Assembly: GCF_050624435.1 (NCBI RefSeq)
Contig: NC_134542.1
Coordinates: 10,747,497 to 10,811,496, forward strand
Reading direction: 5' to 3'
Source of the DNA: Tenrec ecaudatus
Taxonomy: Eukaryota > Chordata > Mammalia > Afrosoricida > Tenrecidae
DNA: 64,000 nt
A model generated the notes under the pieces. The model saw only the letters and a list, made by a program, of their open reading frames with translations, did not search any database and was not told where the DNA came from. The stretch's first letter is position 1; each line of letters begins with the position of its first letter. Both the position numbers and the translations under genes were made by a program. This document shows positions 45,890-58,115 of the stretch, piece after piece.

Positions 45890-47190
45890 CTGTAATAAAA
45901 GCCAGGCATCTTCGATCCAATCTCTGCTGCTCAGCCAGTGGCCCCTGCAGCAGGCTAGACTCTGGAGAAAAGAGGAACAAGTGGTATCCCTTGTTCCATC
46001 CCTTTGAAGGCGGGGCCGGTTCTCAACACAGATGCTCCTGCCCTTACCTTGAACTGTCCACGGGGCAACCTTCACACATGGCGATGAAGCCCCATTTGAC
46101 CCAAAGCCTGGCAATACCAGTTGACCCCAGTATCTGTCACTCACAGTAGTCGACAGGGCCAGCGTGGGGGGTTGTTTGTTTGAAAGTTTCCTGGTTTGAT
46201 TTTTACTTTGTATTGTGAATTGCGAACTGGGGAAAAGCTTACAGAGCAGATCATTGGGTTTCGATTCAACAATCCACAGACATTTTCTTTCAGCTCTTCC
46301 ATTGCCATCCCCTCAATGTACCAGCACTTACCCTCTTCTCTCCCTGTGTCTGCTGCCTCAGTGGCTCCATATTCCTGGCCCTTTGCACTTCGTCTTTAGA
46401 TCTGACAGAGCAGGGTTCCACTCCAGATGTACAGGGTGACTCACGGCCATAGGCTTGGCAGGGAGCGGGGGTCCCACCAGTCTCTATCCAACCAGTAAGC
46501 TTGGTGCCTTGTAGGATTTTTCACTTTTGCCTCACTGTAGCCAGGACTGTTCTGAACATGACCGCTTTCAGGGCAGTTGGTAATGATTGCCGGGCACCAT
46601 CTAGATCCTCTGATGTCAGGATTATCGAAACTGCTGTTTGTCTAATTGTATCCAAGCGTCTTTGAATTTTCATCATCTCTCTTTCCTCTGCTGAGGGAAA
46701 GACAAATAGTTGCGTCTTAGATGTGGCCCGTCTCTACTCACCAAGGTGGAATGTAGACCATTGTCTTTGTGAATCATGTTATGCCAATTGACCTCGGGGT
46801 CCCAGAAACTATGGTTCTGACCCCTCAGATTCAATGACTCATTCCCTCAAAGTGTTTGGTTATGTCTGAAAATTCATAACATTGCTCCCAATTCAGAAAT
46901 TGCCCTTTGGACAATTGATCAGCTGCTGGGAGGGTTTAAGCTGTTTCCAAGAAGCGTTTCTTGGACTGATTTCAGGAATGTATGCTTCATTTGTTACCAG
47001 GTTGGGGTAGATGATTGTTTCATGATACTCATCATTTTATATGTCAACCTGAAGTCATACACATCTGTTCCACCTTTGTGGGTAGCCAGAAAAGAAGGAG
47101 GAAGAAGTAAATGAGAATAAAATGGAATAACTTGACAGGAATCAGAGGAAGGACTGAGAAAGTCATGCTCCAGTCCCTCGGGGGCAGGAG
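45890..47190. other. No recognised gene
   Basis: 1.3 kb of intergenic DNA without coding homology or a repeat I can name. Confidence 0.4.
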
Positions 47191-47194
47191 AGAG

Positions 47195-47300
47195 TAGGAA
47201 TTTATGAGCCCACAGAACTGGATCCTTCCCTATATGACATTGGACAAGTTCCTTCATCTCCCCGAGACTTAGCTTCTCATCCACGGCATGAAAACTCCCT
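47195..47300 (+). repeat. MIR-like SINE fragment
   Basis: GACATTGGACAAGTTCCTTC followed by ATCTCCCCGAGACTTAGCTTC resembles the conserved MIR core, an old pan-mammalian SINE. Confidence 0.55.
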
Positions 47301-47687
47301 CAACTTTGCAAATGTTCAAAAAGATAAGAAACCAGCTCTGGAAATTGCCCACAGTAAGGTCACCTGTGAGAGCCTGAACCCGCATAAATCAGAAAACCAT
47401 CAGAGAAGGATGCACAACTTTTCCAGTAAATGTGACAGGAAAGCGGCAGGACTGAACCTTGGTGGTGCCCCTGTGGTCATCGTGTCTGCTCTAGCATTGA
47501 GGGCAGAATGACTGTTCCCAGCAGTGGTAACTCTGTCCTTGTCAATACCGTCTCGGGAAGGATTTCTTTGGTTTTGATGGGGAAGTGCACATTTGGAGTG
47601 CAAAGTAAGCATGTAGAGTCCTAAGAAATGCAGAACGATGGGTACTTCCAGTGACATTATAGGTGGCTCTGGCAGTGTACTGATTCC

Positions 47688-47846
47688 ATGTGTGGCTGTG
47701 ATCAATATGGTCAGCAGTTCAAAACCACCAGCAGCTCCAAGGGAGAAACACTGGGCTTTCTGCTCCCAGTCTCAGAAACCCACAGCAGGTCGCTATGAGC
47801 CAGCATTGACTCAATGGCAGTCGTTTGGGTGTTTTTGGTTGATTCA
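47688..47846 (+). repeat. AfroSINE
   Basis: Plus copy (GGTCAGCAGTTCAAAACC to ACTCAATGGCAGTCG). Confidence 0.82.
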
Positions 47847-48487
47847 AATGAAGGTGGTTGTAGTAGTTCTAGGCTGCATTCTCACAAGTTTCATTCCTGG
47901 CCAATGCATCTGTCATCCAGTCTGCAGGCGCACCAGGCAGTGTCTGTTCCACTGTGTATAGGTCGTCCTGAATCATGAGCCAATCATTTTAACATCATAT
48001 TACTCAACTTCTCAGCACCATGTAATACGATTGAGCACCCTCTCTTGCTTCAAACATTCTCTTCCCTGGATAGCTATAGAAACCAAAAGCCCTCTTGATT
48101 TTCTTTCTCCCGACTTCGTTCTAGGACCCTTTGCATGGGTGTCTAAATCAAGTAACTGAGTAATAAAATACAACCCATCTTCGGCTAATTGCTCTTCTAC
48201 TTAAGATGTTAAACTGTTTTCATTTGGTTTGGAGCATGGACAACGGGTCCTGACAGAGGTGGAAAGGTGCAGGAAATAATCACAGGATCTACACTGCCCC
48301 ACACCCTGCCTTCTCAAGCCCTGGCGGGTGGGTCATGGTGGTAAGCCACCGGAGGGTTCCACTGGAGGTCGGTGTATGTTCCACTGTCCAGCTCCACCCA
48401 CACGGGGTGACACCATGAGAAACCCCGCTGGTGACACCAACTTTTGTGGTGCCACTGCCATGAAGTTCCTTTTGTGTCCTTCCAAAC
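47847..48487. other. No recognised feature
   Basis: No assignable element or coding region. Confidence 0.4.
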
Positions 48488-48660
48488 TCCAGACTCACTG
48501 CCACTGAGTTGTTTGCATCTCATTGTGGCCCTGCAGGCCAAGGTAGAACTTCCCCGGTGGGTTTCAAAGACTAAAGATCTTGATGGGAGAAGAATGACTA
48601 TCTTTCTCCCAAGGAGCAGCTAATGGTTTCCAACTAATGACCTTGTTGTAGCAGGAGATA
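48488..48660 (-). repeat. AfroSINE
   Basis: Minus copy (CAGACTCACTGCCACTGAG to ACCTTGTTGTAGCAGG). Confidence 0.82.
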
Positions 48661-48828
48661 TTTCAGATGGATTGAAGAACAAGAGGAGGGGATGGTCTCA
48701 TCAACAGTGATACCTTCACCAGAAGCATGTCTGATTTCTTCTCAGGAGGTATGTCTGTGATAGAATGGAGAGAACGCAAACTCCTGCCACTGAAGAAGGC
48801 TGTTGGGTCAAGAGCAATGTGATGGTTA

Positions 48829-48905
48829 ATTTTATGTGTCAACTGGGCTGAGCTGGCTGAGCGATGCTGTTCAGTTGCTTGGTCAAACAATAATCTAGAC
48901 ATAAA
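48829..48905. repeat. Old dispersed repeat fragment, same family as 21515
   Basis: Shares GGTTAATTTTATGTGTCAACT with 21515 (one base differs). Confidence 0.4.
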
Positions 48906-49684
48906 TAACATTAACATTTAAATCGAATGTAACTGAAGCAAATTGCCCTTCATAATATAGGTGGATCGTTTCCATTTGAGTGAAAGCCCTAAGCTGATAG
49001 CTGAACTCAAAAATCTGAAAAAAGTCGAGCAGCTTCATTGTTCCCCTTCTAGGTGGAAGAAGAGCTTTCCACATCTCTTCTCTCTCAAGATCATTGCTCC
49101 CATTTCTCTGGTTTGCTTTATTCTAGAGCCTTTTCAAATCCATTTCACCTCCTTTAGAAAGAAACCGCAGCCTTCTTCCATTCTACAATGGTTATTTCTG
49201 ACTTTCTCAAACCAAATTCAGATGGGTAGAAGTGCTAAAGCAAAGGCCAAGGCATTTCAGAAATTCCAGGCAAGCCCTGAGTCCTAGCTCGTGCTGTCCA
49301 AAAGAGCAACATGAGTGATGTAACCATTAAGAATGGTCTAAGACAATGAGGCCAGTGATGAACATCAAAGACTCAAGGGAACTGTTAATCTAAAAAAGAA
49401 ACGAACCATGTGGACCACCACCTTTACTATCCAGAGACCAGAAGAACTAGATGATGCCCAGCAATCACTACTGACTGCTCTGATCGAGATCACAATAGAA
49501 AGTCCAGAGCCGAGAAAAACAGGGAAAATGTAGAAAAAGTCGGAAAGCACAAAAAAAGATATGACATAAAATCACAAAACATAAGAAAACCACTAACCGA
49601 GATGAATAGCAACTGTGATCCTTAGATACCCAACATGTCTGAAACTTAACCTACCCCAGGGATCAACTTTCAGCCAAACAGTCT
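48906..49684. other. No recognised gene, possibly old LINE debris
   Basis: Adenine-rich sequence at 49370-49640 looks LINE-like in composition but matches no landmark. Confidence 0.35.
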
Positions 49685-49862
49685 CCAAACCAAACTCACT
49701 GCTCATAAGTTCATTCCAACTAATAGGCACATGATAGGACTGCCCCTGCCCCTGTTTGTGGGAGTAGAAAGCCTCGTCTTTCTTCAGAAGAGCGGCTAGT
49801 GGTTTCGAACTACTGGTCTTGCAGTTAACAGCCCATCACACTACCCAATAGGCAACCAGGTC
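49685..49862 (-). repeat. AfroSINE
   Basis: Minus copy (CCAAACCAAACTCACTGCTC to TAGGCAACCAGGTCTC). Confidence 0.85.
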
Positions 49863-49899
49863 TCTTTGCCAAAAAAAATAAGCAGGCCTATAAAGTAAA

Positions 49900-50130
49900 A
49901 ACAAACGCATGATAACATGTCCATGGGCTTCGGACATGTTATCAGGAAGACTAGTTTCTAGTGAAGTCATGCTAGAAAAAGAGTCACTGAAAAAGAGGAA
50001 GCTCCTTCAGGAGAACGAGGTGATTGACACCTCGCTACAACAATGGACTCACACCTGGTAGCAAGTGTGAGGCTGAGGCAGGCGTGCGCGCGCACTGTTT
50101 CCATTGTGCAGAGGGCTGCTGTCGGTCAGC
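49900..50130 (+). repeat. RTE 3' end fragment
   Basis: CTTCGGACATGTTATCAGGA, AAAAGAGGAAGCTCCTTCAGG and ACAACAATGGACTCACACC follow the order of the RTE 3' terminus. The L1 3' UTR begins soon after. Confidence 0.75.
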
Positions 50131-50199
50131 ATCTAAGACCAGCAAAAACATACAGAGAACAATGACATCAGGGAGGATTGTTCACCTCAGTACAATCAA

Positions 50200-51112
50200 C
50201 CCTACAAGATGAAAAGGGCAACATTGGTCCCCAGAACACAGTTCATAAGGCAGGAAGCGCTGGGAATGAAGGAGGAATGGAAGGGGGGAATCCAGGGAGG
50301 GAGGGTGCTGAGACACCAAGAAGATTGCCACCAACATCACCAAGCCAAGTTTGAGAAGTAGTTGATGAACGTGGCCCTGCCCACCAGTTTCTTATGTGAT
50401 GTCTTAATAATTGTTGAATGGACTAGCCTGTGAGATCACGAGGTGTCGAAAGGATCAGGCATCATCAGAACAAAAATCACATCATTGTGAATGAGGGGGA
50501 GTGCGGGGTGGAGACCCAAAGCCCATCTGTAGGCAATTGGACATCACTTTACGGAAGGGTCAGGGGGAGGAGACGAGCAAGTCAGGGTGCAGTGTAGCAA
50601 TGATGAAACATACAACTTTCCTCTAGTTCCTAAATGCTTCCCCCCCACCCCTAATATCATGATTCCAAATCTGGCTAGACCAGAGTATGTACATTGGTAC
50701 AGATAGGAACTGGAAACACAGGAAATCCAGGACGGATGATCCCTTCAAGACAAGTAGTGAGAGTGGCGATACCAGGAAGGTGGAGGGAGGGTGGGATGGA
50801 AAAGGAGAATCAGTTACAGGGATCTACATATAACCTCTTCCCTGGGGGACAGACAACAGAAAAGTAGGTGAAGGCAGATTTTGGACAGTGCAAGCTATGA
50901 CAAAATAATAATTTATAAATTATCAAGGGTTCATGAGGGAGAGGTGAGTGGGGAGGGAGGGGGGGAATGAGGAGCTGATGCCAGGGGCTTAAGTGGAGAG
51001 CAAATGTTTTGAGAATGATGAGGGTAACGAATGTACAAATGTGCTTTACACAATTGATGTATGTACGGATTGTGATGAGTTATATGAGCCCCTAATAAAA
51101 TTATTTTAAAAG
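50200..51112 (+). mobile_element. L1 3' UTR copy
   Basis: A 0.9 kb plus-strand copy of the LINE 3' end, with ATTTATAAATTATCAAGGG, GCTTTACACAATTGATGTATG and ATGAGCCCCTAATAAAATT at its end. It is the longest plus-strand example in the window. Confidence 0.78.
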
Positions 51113-51417
51113 ACTTGTTGAATGAAAAATAGCTTTGCTCTGTAAACTTCAGCTTAAACTAAATCATAATGAATATATGTGACGCGGCTACACGGTCCAT
51201 GAGTGCTCACCGACATTGCTGGGAGGAAGGCCAGGGCAGAGTCCAGGTGGGAAATGAGGGCCTGGAGCGCTGTATTTAAGTCATTTGGATAACAAATATA
51301 CTCAAGAAGATCAAAGGCATAAATCTAACATGAACAGTTAACACTTTGTCAGTGGATCCCCTCTGATGTACAATGGACCTGATCTGGTTTTTAACAGAAT
51401 TGCACACCTAGAGTTTT
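51113..51417. other. No recognised feature
   Basis: Short intergenic stretch with nothing assignable. Confidence 0.35.
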
Positions 51418-51550
51418 TCCTGGCTGTGACCTTTCAGAAGCCGATGGCCAGGCCTTCCCCCTCCACCCACCTCTACACCTCTGGGTGGATTTCAACTACC
51501 AATCTTGCTGTAGTAGCCAACCACTGAACTATCGTACCACCCAGGGACAG
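51418..51550 (-). repeat. AfroSINE, variant
   Basis: Minus copy with GATGGCCAGGCCTTCCCC and an ACTACCAATCTTGCTGTAG head. Confidence 0.7.
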
Positions 51551-51587
51551 CCTGTAATTTCATAGAGACAGTCTCATCTTCATTGTT

Positions 51588-51792
51588 GCTTGGTGCTGTG
51601 CAGCCACTCTGGCTCAGTGACCCTATATAACATTGCCTGGTCCTGCTCCATCCACCCAATTATTGTTACATGTGAGCCCGTTGTTGCAGCCACTGTGTCA
51701 ACCCTCATCCATTGCCATCCTTCTGCTTTAGGAAGCAGTGTCCTGCTCTGGGTATCTCTCCTGGGAACATACTCAAGGTCTCCCTGGTAGAC
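51588..51792 (-). repeat. RTE 3' end fragment
   Basis: Reverse of the RTE terminus: GTTGTTGCAGCCACTGTGTC and CATCCATTGCCATCC equal the reversed GACACAGTGGC...CAACAATGG landmark. Confidence 0.72.
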
Positions 51793-51959
51793 AGCCATGA
51801 AGTTGTGATTTAAAGGCTCATAAGCACAGTTTATGCTTTTGTATGGTCAGTTCATCTTTATTAAGTGTTTTTGCAAAAATGCAGTTCCTTAAAGAAACAG
51901 TTCCGCTGGCAACCTTTGAAACTCTGGGCTGATCTTTTCCATCTCTCTTTCATGGCATT

Positions 51960-52094
51960 GTCGGACAGGTGTTGAACTGTTAACCACCAGGTCCACAGTT
52001 CAAACTCTTCCAAGGAAGGAAGAGGAGCCTGTCTGCTCCATAAAGAAACCTCACACTGAGTCACTAGGAGTCAGCATCCACTTGTCAGTGGGTT
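51960..52094 (+). repeat. AfroSINE, partial
   Basis: Plus copy with GTTGAACTGTTAACCACCAGG and a worn tail. Confidence 0.7.
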
Positions 52095-52790
52095 TATTCC
52101 CTTACAAATGTAACCTTGAAATTAATTACACACTTTTGTCCCAATGATTACAGCTCAAATCAACAGAGCTCAGCATCATAAGATGAAATGCATTGGTTTA
52201 ATTCAGTCGTCTCTCTGATTTCCTGGGTCAGGGGGACTTCCTGGGGCCTTACACATTCCCATCCTGGAGAAAGGAGGAAGAGGCAAGTATTGTGGGTGGT
52301 AGGTGCTGCCTTGGGTCGTGCCCATCTCACAGTGGTGACGGAACTCAGAAAGGTGACTGGATTTCAGTGAGGTCAATCAGCTGTGAGGAAGTGAACTTTA
52401 AAAGTTGATTCAACATCCGTATCCTTCTTGGGCACTTCACCCACCAATGCCTAAGCCCTCAGGTACCAGCACTCTCTGGACACAAGTCCAGAACAGACCA
52501 GTGTTCCCAGAATAAAGTCCATGGCCTCCTCCTGGTGATGTAAGACATTTGCTGTTTAACCTAATTAGGAGAACACCAGTGCATTTGTTTGGTAACATTT
52601 TAACTGATTTTCCAGTGACCTTTGAGTCAGCAGGATAAAAATTAACTAAAAACTGCCTCCTGCTGAAAATATTAAAAATTAAGCCACTTGTATAACCTGA
52701 AAGTATAAATTCTGGTTTTATTTATTTTGAACAGTTATAACTGGTCCATTCATTTTTAAAATGAGGGGGGAAAGAGACATGAAATTAGGA
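52095..52790. other. No recognised gene
   Basis: Part of this (52105-52170) resembles 57236-57320 (CTTGAAATTAATTACACAC against CTTGACATTAATTACACAT), so it includes an old unnamed repeat. Confidence 0.4.
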
Positions 52791-52794
52791 AAAC

Positions 52795-52966
52795 CAAGCC
52801 CATTGCTAGTGCGTCAGTTCTGGCTCCTGACGACCTTGCAACACAGAGGAGAGTGCCCCACTGAGCTTCCCAGGGTGCCGACATCTTTCTCTCATTGAGT
52901 GGGTTTGAACCACCAACCTAGTGACTATCCTTTGACCACAGCACTTCTAATTCCAGGGCTCTTGGG
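52795..52966 (-). repeat. AfroSINE, diverged
   Basis: Minus copy (AGCCCATTGCTAGTGCGTC to CCAGGGCTCTTGG). Confidence 0.7.
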
Positions 52967-53047
52967 ACTCAGGAGGGGAAAAACATGCTGAAAAAAACCC
53001 AGCCAACATTTTCATCTTTCATGTTGAGTTCCTTCAATCTCAGCAAA

Positions 53048-53446
53048 CCAAGAAAACCAAACTGACTACCATCAAGTCCATTCTGACCCATAGCAACCAT
53101 ATAGGACAGGGTAGTACTGTTAACCCCTAGGTCAGCAGTTCAAACCCACCAGCCCCTCTACAGGAAAAATATGAGGCTGTCTGCTCCTATGAAGATGGAT
53201 AGTCTCAGAAACCCAAATGCAAGGTCGCTAAGGGTGGGAATCAATAAAATGGCGTTGGGTTTGGCTTTGTTGGGATCTTTGCATCATTTATTCAAAATAA
53301 ATCACAGCTATCATATCAGCAAAGGGAGGGGGGACTTTCTACTCCCGTAAAGAGTTACAGTCTCAGCAGCTCACAGGCGCAGTTCTACCCTGTCCTGTAG
53401 AGTCACTTTGAGTCAGCATCCCCTCAGTGGCAGTGGGTTTGGTTTT
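53048..53446. repeat. Cluster of three AfroSINE fragments
   Basis: A minus tail fragment (53048-53120), a plus copy without head (53121-53270) and another plus 3' half (53318-53446). They lie just before the RTE element. Confidence 0.78.
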
Positions 53447-53454
53447 GGAGTTAA

Positions 53455-55665
53455 AGAAAGGCACCACCACTTGTCTGTCACTTTGTTTTGCTGTGTGTGC
53501 TGCTGAAAGCTATGTCATTGGTGTTTACAATGCCCCCAGGGCCACCCAAAGGGAACAGGTTTCAGCAGAGCTTCCTAAGAACAGACTATGAAGAAGGAAT
53601 AGCCTGTCCACTTAGGTGGAATAAGCCATCAAAAACCCTATGGATAGCATGAAAATATTGCCAGTTACTGAAAAACGAATGACTCGAAGCAGACCATTGT
53701 CAGAGACAGTGACAGAAGATGGGCCCCGCAGGTCTGAGAGCACTAACATTAAAACTGAGGGGGCGCTGCTTTCTCAAAGTGCTGTCAACCAGAATAATGC
53801 GGTTGCAGTGAACCCTGTGGGAGGAAAGCCTCTGGGACTTTCAGGAGCTGATGGAGCATGGCTCATAATGAGAAGCAGCTGCAAGCATCTATTCATAACT
53901 AGAACTTGGAATGTATGAAGTATGAATCTAGGAAAATTGTGAGTTGTTAAACAATGAAATAAAACTCATAAATGTTGATGTACTAAGCATTAGTGAGCTG
54001 TCATGGGCCGCTCTTGGTTTTGAAGCAGAAAATCATATTGTTTCCTGTGCCAGGAATGACCCAATCAAGAGGAATGGCATTTAATTCATTGTCAAAAAGG
54101 GCAATTCAAGGTCTATCTTATAGTACAATGCTGTCTGTCTAAGATCACATTAAGTTTATGCACCAACCACTAAAGCTAGCAATGCAGAAATGGAAGAATT
54201 CTACCAACTTCTTCAGTCAGAAATTGATCAAACATACAATCAAGATGCATTGATAATTGTTGGCGAAGAAAACAGTCAGAAAATATGGACTTGGTGATAA
54301 ACAAGAAGTTGGAGACTGGATGATAGAATTTTGCAAGACCAACAATGTATTCATAGCAAATACCTTTGTTTCAACGATACATGTGGGGTGGACTTCCCCA
54401 GATGCAATAGAGACAGGGATTTCTACTCTTGTAAAAAGTTAGACTCAAAAATTCGCAGTGAAGGTTCTACTCTGTCCTTAGGGTCACGATGAGTTGACAT
54501 TGACTCAATGGCAGTGAGTTTGAGTTTGGCAGAAAGAGACTGTAGAGAAGTTCAATATCAGCAGCTAAAACCAGGCCAGGGGTCAACTGTGAAACAAACC
54601 GTCAATTGCTCATATATAAGTTCAGGTTGAAGCTGAAGATAAATTAAACAAGTCCACGAGAGCCAAAATACAACTTTGAGTCTATCCCATCCAAATGTTG
54701 AGGACACTTCAAGAACAGACTTGATACATTGAACACTGATGACAGAGCACCTGAAGGGCTGTGGGGGGACATTCAGAACACCATCCATGAAGAAAGCAAA
54801 CGGTCATTTAAAAAACAAGAAAGAAAAAATCAAATTGGGGGTGGGAAGAAATTCTGAAACTTGCTCTTCATTGTAGAGTAGCTAAAGCAAATAAAAGAAA
54901 TGATGAAATCAAAAAAAATCAAAGAGCACCTCGAGGAGACAAAGTCTAAGACGATAATGAAATATGCAAAGACTTAGAAAACCAAAAAGGAAGAACGCAC
55001 TCAATATACCTTAAAATGAAAGAACTTGGGAAAAATTCAAGCCTCAAATTGCAATATTGAAAATGTTTGTGGGCAAAATATTGAATGATGCAGGATACCA
55101 TTTCAGGATATAGCATGTGAACAAGAACCAATGGTGTTGAAGGAAGAAGTGCAAGCTACACTGCAAGCATCGCCCAAACAAGGTTCCAGAAGTTGATGGA
55201 ACACCAACTGAAATGTTTCAAGAAGCTGATGAAGGGCCGGACGCTCTTGCTCCTCTAAGCCAGGACATTTGGAAGACAGCTACTTGGCCAACTGACTGGT
55301 ACAAACTCATATTTGTGCCCATTCTAATGAAGGTGACCCTACAGAACGCTCAAGTTATAGAGCAATATCATTGATATGCACTTGAATTGTGGAGGTAGAG
55401 AAGAAAATTAAAAGTACCATGGACTTCTAAAAAAGACAAATGTATCTATATTGGAAGAAGTAAGGCCAGAGTGTTCCTTAGAGTCAAGAATGGCAAGACT
55501 TCGCCTTACATACTTCGGACATATTGTCAAGAGACCAGCCCCAGCAAAATAGTGGAAGGCCCTCGAGAGATGGAGCAACACAATGGCTGCATTAATGGAC
55601 TCAGGCATAGAAACAATTGTGAGGAGGGTGCAGGACTGTGCAGCCTTCCATTCTGCTGTGCACAA
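53455..55665 (+). mobile_element. RTE (BovB-like) LINE, 5' part with endonuclease, plus a 3' end
   Basis: The 5' leader begins near CACCACTTGTCTGTCACTTTG. A long frame 53640-53918 ends in FITRTWNV, the start of the AP endonuclease domain. Its remains continue with ASNAEMEEFYQLLQSEIDQT near 54180 and YGLGDKQEVGDWMIEFCKTN near 54290-54345, where the expected DWN catalytic motif just before is damaged. A SINE tail (54412-54527) interrupts. The beginning of the reverse transcriptase follows near 55260 (WKTATWPTDWY). The palm is missing, and from about 55415 the element jumps to its 3' terminal part. Confidence 0.85.
54412..54527 (+). repeat. AfroSINE 3' half inside the RTE element
   Basis: Plus fragment GGGATTTCTACTCTTG to ACTCAATGGCAGTGAGTTTG, inserted within the endonuclease region. 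Confidence 0.82.
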
Positions 55666-56305
55666 CTCAATGTAAAGAAGATCAAGATCCTCACAACTGG
55701 ACCAATAGGTAACTTCATGATACATGGAGGAAAGGTTGACGTTGTCAAGGATTTCATCTTGCTTGGATGTATAATCAATGCTTGTGGAAGCAGCAGCAAA
55801 GAGATGAAACAACACATTGCACTGGATAAATCTGCTGCAGGGATCTCTTTAGAGTGTAGAAAAGCCAGGATATTACTTCGAGGACTAAGGTCTAACTTGT
55901 CCATGTCATGGAAGACCAAAGAAAAAGTGAGGCATTGAGCTCTGGTGCTGGTGAGGAATACTGAAAGTTCCGTGGACTGCCAAAAGAACAGCAGCTCTGC
56001 CTGGGAGAACTAGAGCCAGAATGTTCCTTAGTGACCAGGACGGTGACGCCTCCTCTCATGTGCTGTAGATATGGGGTCAGGAGAGACCAGTCCCTGGAGT
56101 AGGACATCAGGCTTGGGAAAGCAGAGGGGCAGTGAGAAAGAGGAAGGCCCTCAAGGAGGTGAATTGACACAGTGACCACACAATGGCTCAAACATAAGAA
56201 CAGTGGGGAGGGTGCAGGACGGGAGGGGGGTGCATCCTTTTGAGCATGGGGTTGCTATGAGTCAGAGCCAACTGGATGCCACCTAACAATAACAACAGCA
56301 GCAGC
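55666..56305 (+). mobile_element. RTE LINE, second 3' part
   Basis: Starts with the block after the reverse-transcriptase palm (VKKIKILTTGPIGNFMIHGG; frame 55471-55938) and runs to the RTE terminus (AGAGCCAACTGGATGCCACC and AACAATAACAACAGCAGC). It repeats the 3' region already present at 55415-55665, so two 3' ends stand in tandem. Confidence 0.85.
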
Positions 56306-56970
<665 letters not shown>

Positions 56971-56999
56971 CGGGATCATTTTTAGTTAAGTGACCTTCA

Positions 57000-57112
57000 G
57001 TTATTTGAAAGGTTGGCAGTTCGAACGTCTTAGAAACCCACAGGGCAGTTCTACTCCATCCTTTAAGGTCACTTATGAGTCAGAATTGAGTATGAATGAA
57101 GCAGCTGACTTG
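57000..57112 (+). repeat. AfroSINE, internally deleted
   Basis: Plus fragment joining GGTTGGCAGTTCGAACG directly to TTAGAAACCCACAGGGCAG. Confidence 0.75.
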
Positions 57113-57839
57113 TTTTGTTGTTATTTATTTATATGCAATTATTGAATACCTCACTCTGGGGATTCTTTCTGATGAACAGACATGTCCCGGGACCTGCCCC
57201 CTTAACTGCCAGCAGAACTGATTGGTGCAAACTTAAAATTATCACCTTGACATTAATTACACATTTGACTAATTACGAAGATGAGCAACAATTCAAATCA
57301 GCGGCACTCAATATCATGGCTATTTCGCCAGGATATGAGTTTTATATTATTTTTGTTAATTTTATAATGTTAAACTTTAATAATAACAAATAATTGTTGA
57401 GAACTGATTATCGAGAACTGCTTATCAAAGTTCACATTGTTGATCAGTTGTTAGAATTTGACCACCATTGTTTGGACTTATTAACAATGGTATTTTTTGG
57501 CATTGGCAACTACGAAAACATTTTGTAACTGTCTCTCAGATGATACACATTGTACTGCATGCTAGTGCTAGTTAAACAAGTGATGTCAATGAATTAGCTG
57601 TTCAGATAATTTATGTAATTTATTTATTTCATAAATACATAAATCTTCTTGAATTTAACAGACAGTACTTGTATTATTTATATTTTATAGTGGCAGCAAA
57701 AAGTCTAGTGCTGGCCTTGAAAGTGACACTTAAGACTTACATTATGGCAAATTCAGAGAAAAAATGATACAAGTTAGTATTGTTATTATTTAGAAAGAAA
57801 TATAAGATTAAAATTAGGATAAAAAAGAAAATGATTAGG
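57113..57839. other. AT-rich stretch before the hAT relic
   Basis: Very AT-rich. It may contain the 5' noncoding part of the hAT element, but no terminal inverted repeat could be found. Confidence 0.4.
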
Positions 57840-57940
57840 GCAAAGAATGTACAGATGTGCTTTATACAATTGATGTATGTATATGTATGGATTGTGATAA
57901 GAGTTGTATGAGCCCCTAATAAAATGTTTTTTAAAAAACG
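57840..57940 (+). repeat. L1 3' end fragment
   Basis: The last 100 bases of the LINE end (CAGATGTGCTTTATACAATTG to GAGCCCCTAATAAAATG), inserted in the AT-rich region. Confidence 0.8.
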
Positions 57941-58115
57941 ATTAAAATTAAAATAATTTAAAATATATAATTACTTTATAACAATCAAATTAATTTAATT
58001 TATAAACTAACAAAATATGTTGATGTAATCATGTACCAACTTGCTATATTTTAAGCAATATGTATATACTCATTTATAATATGATTTCAAATTATTTTTT
58101 TAGATTTTTAACATA

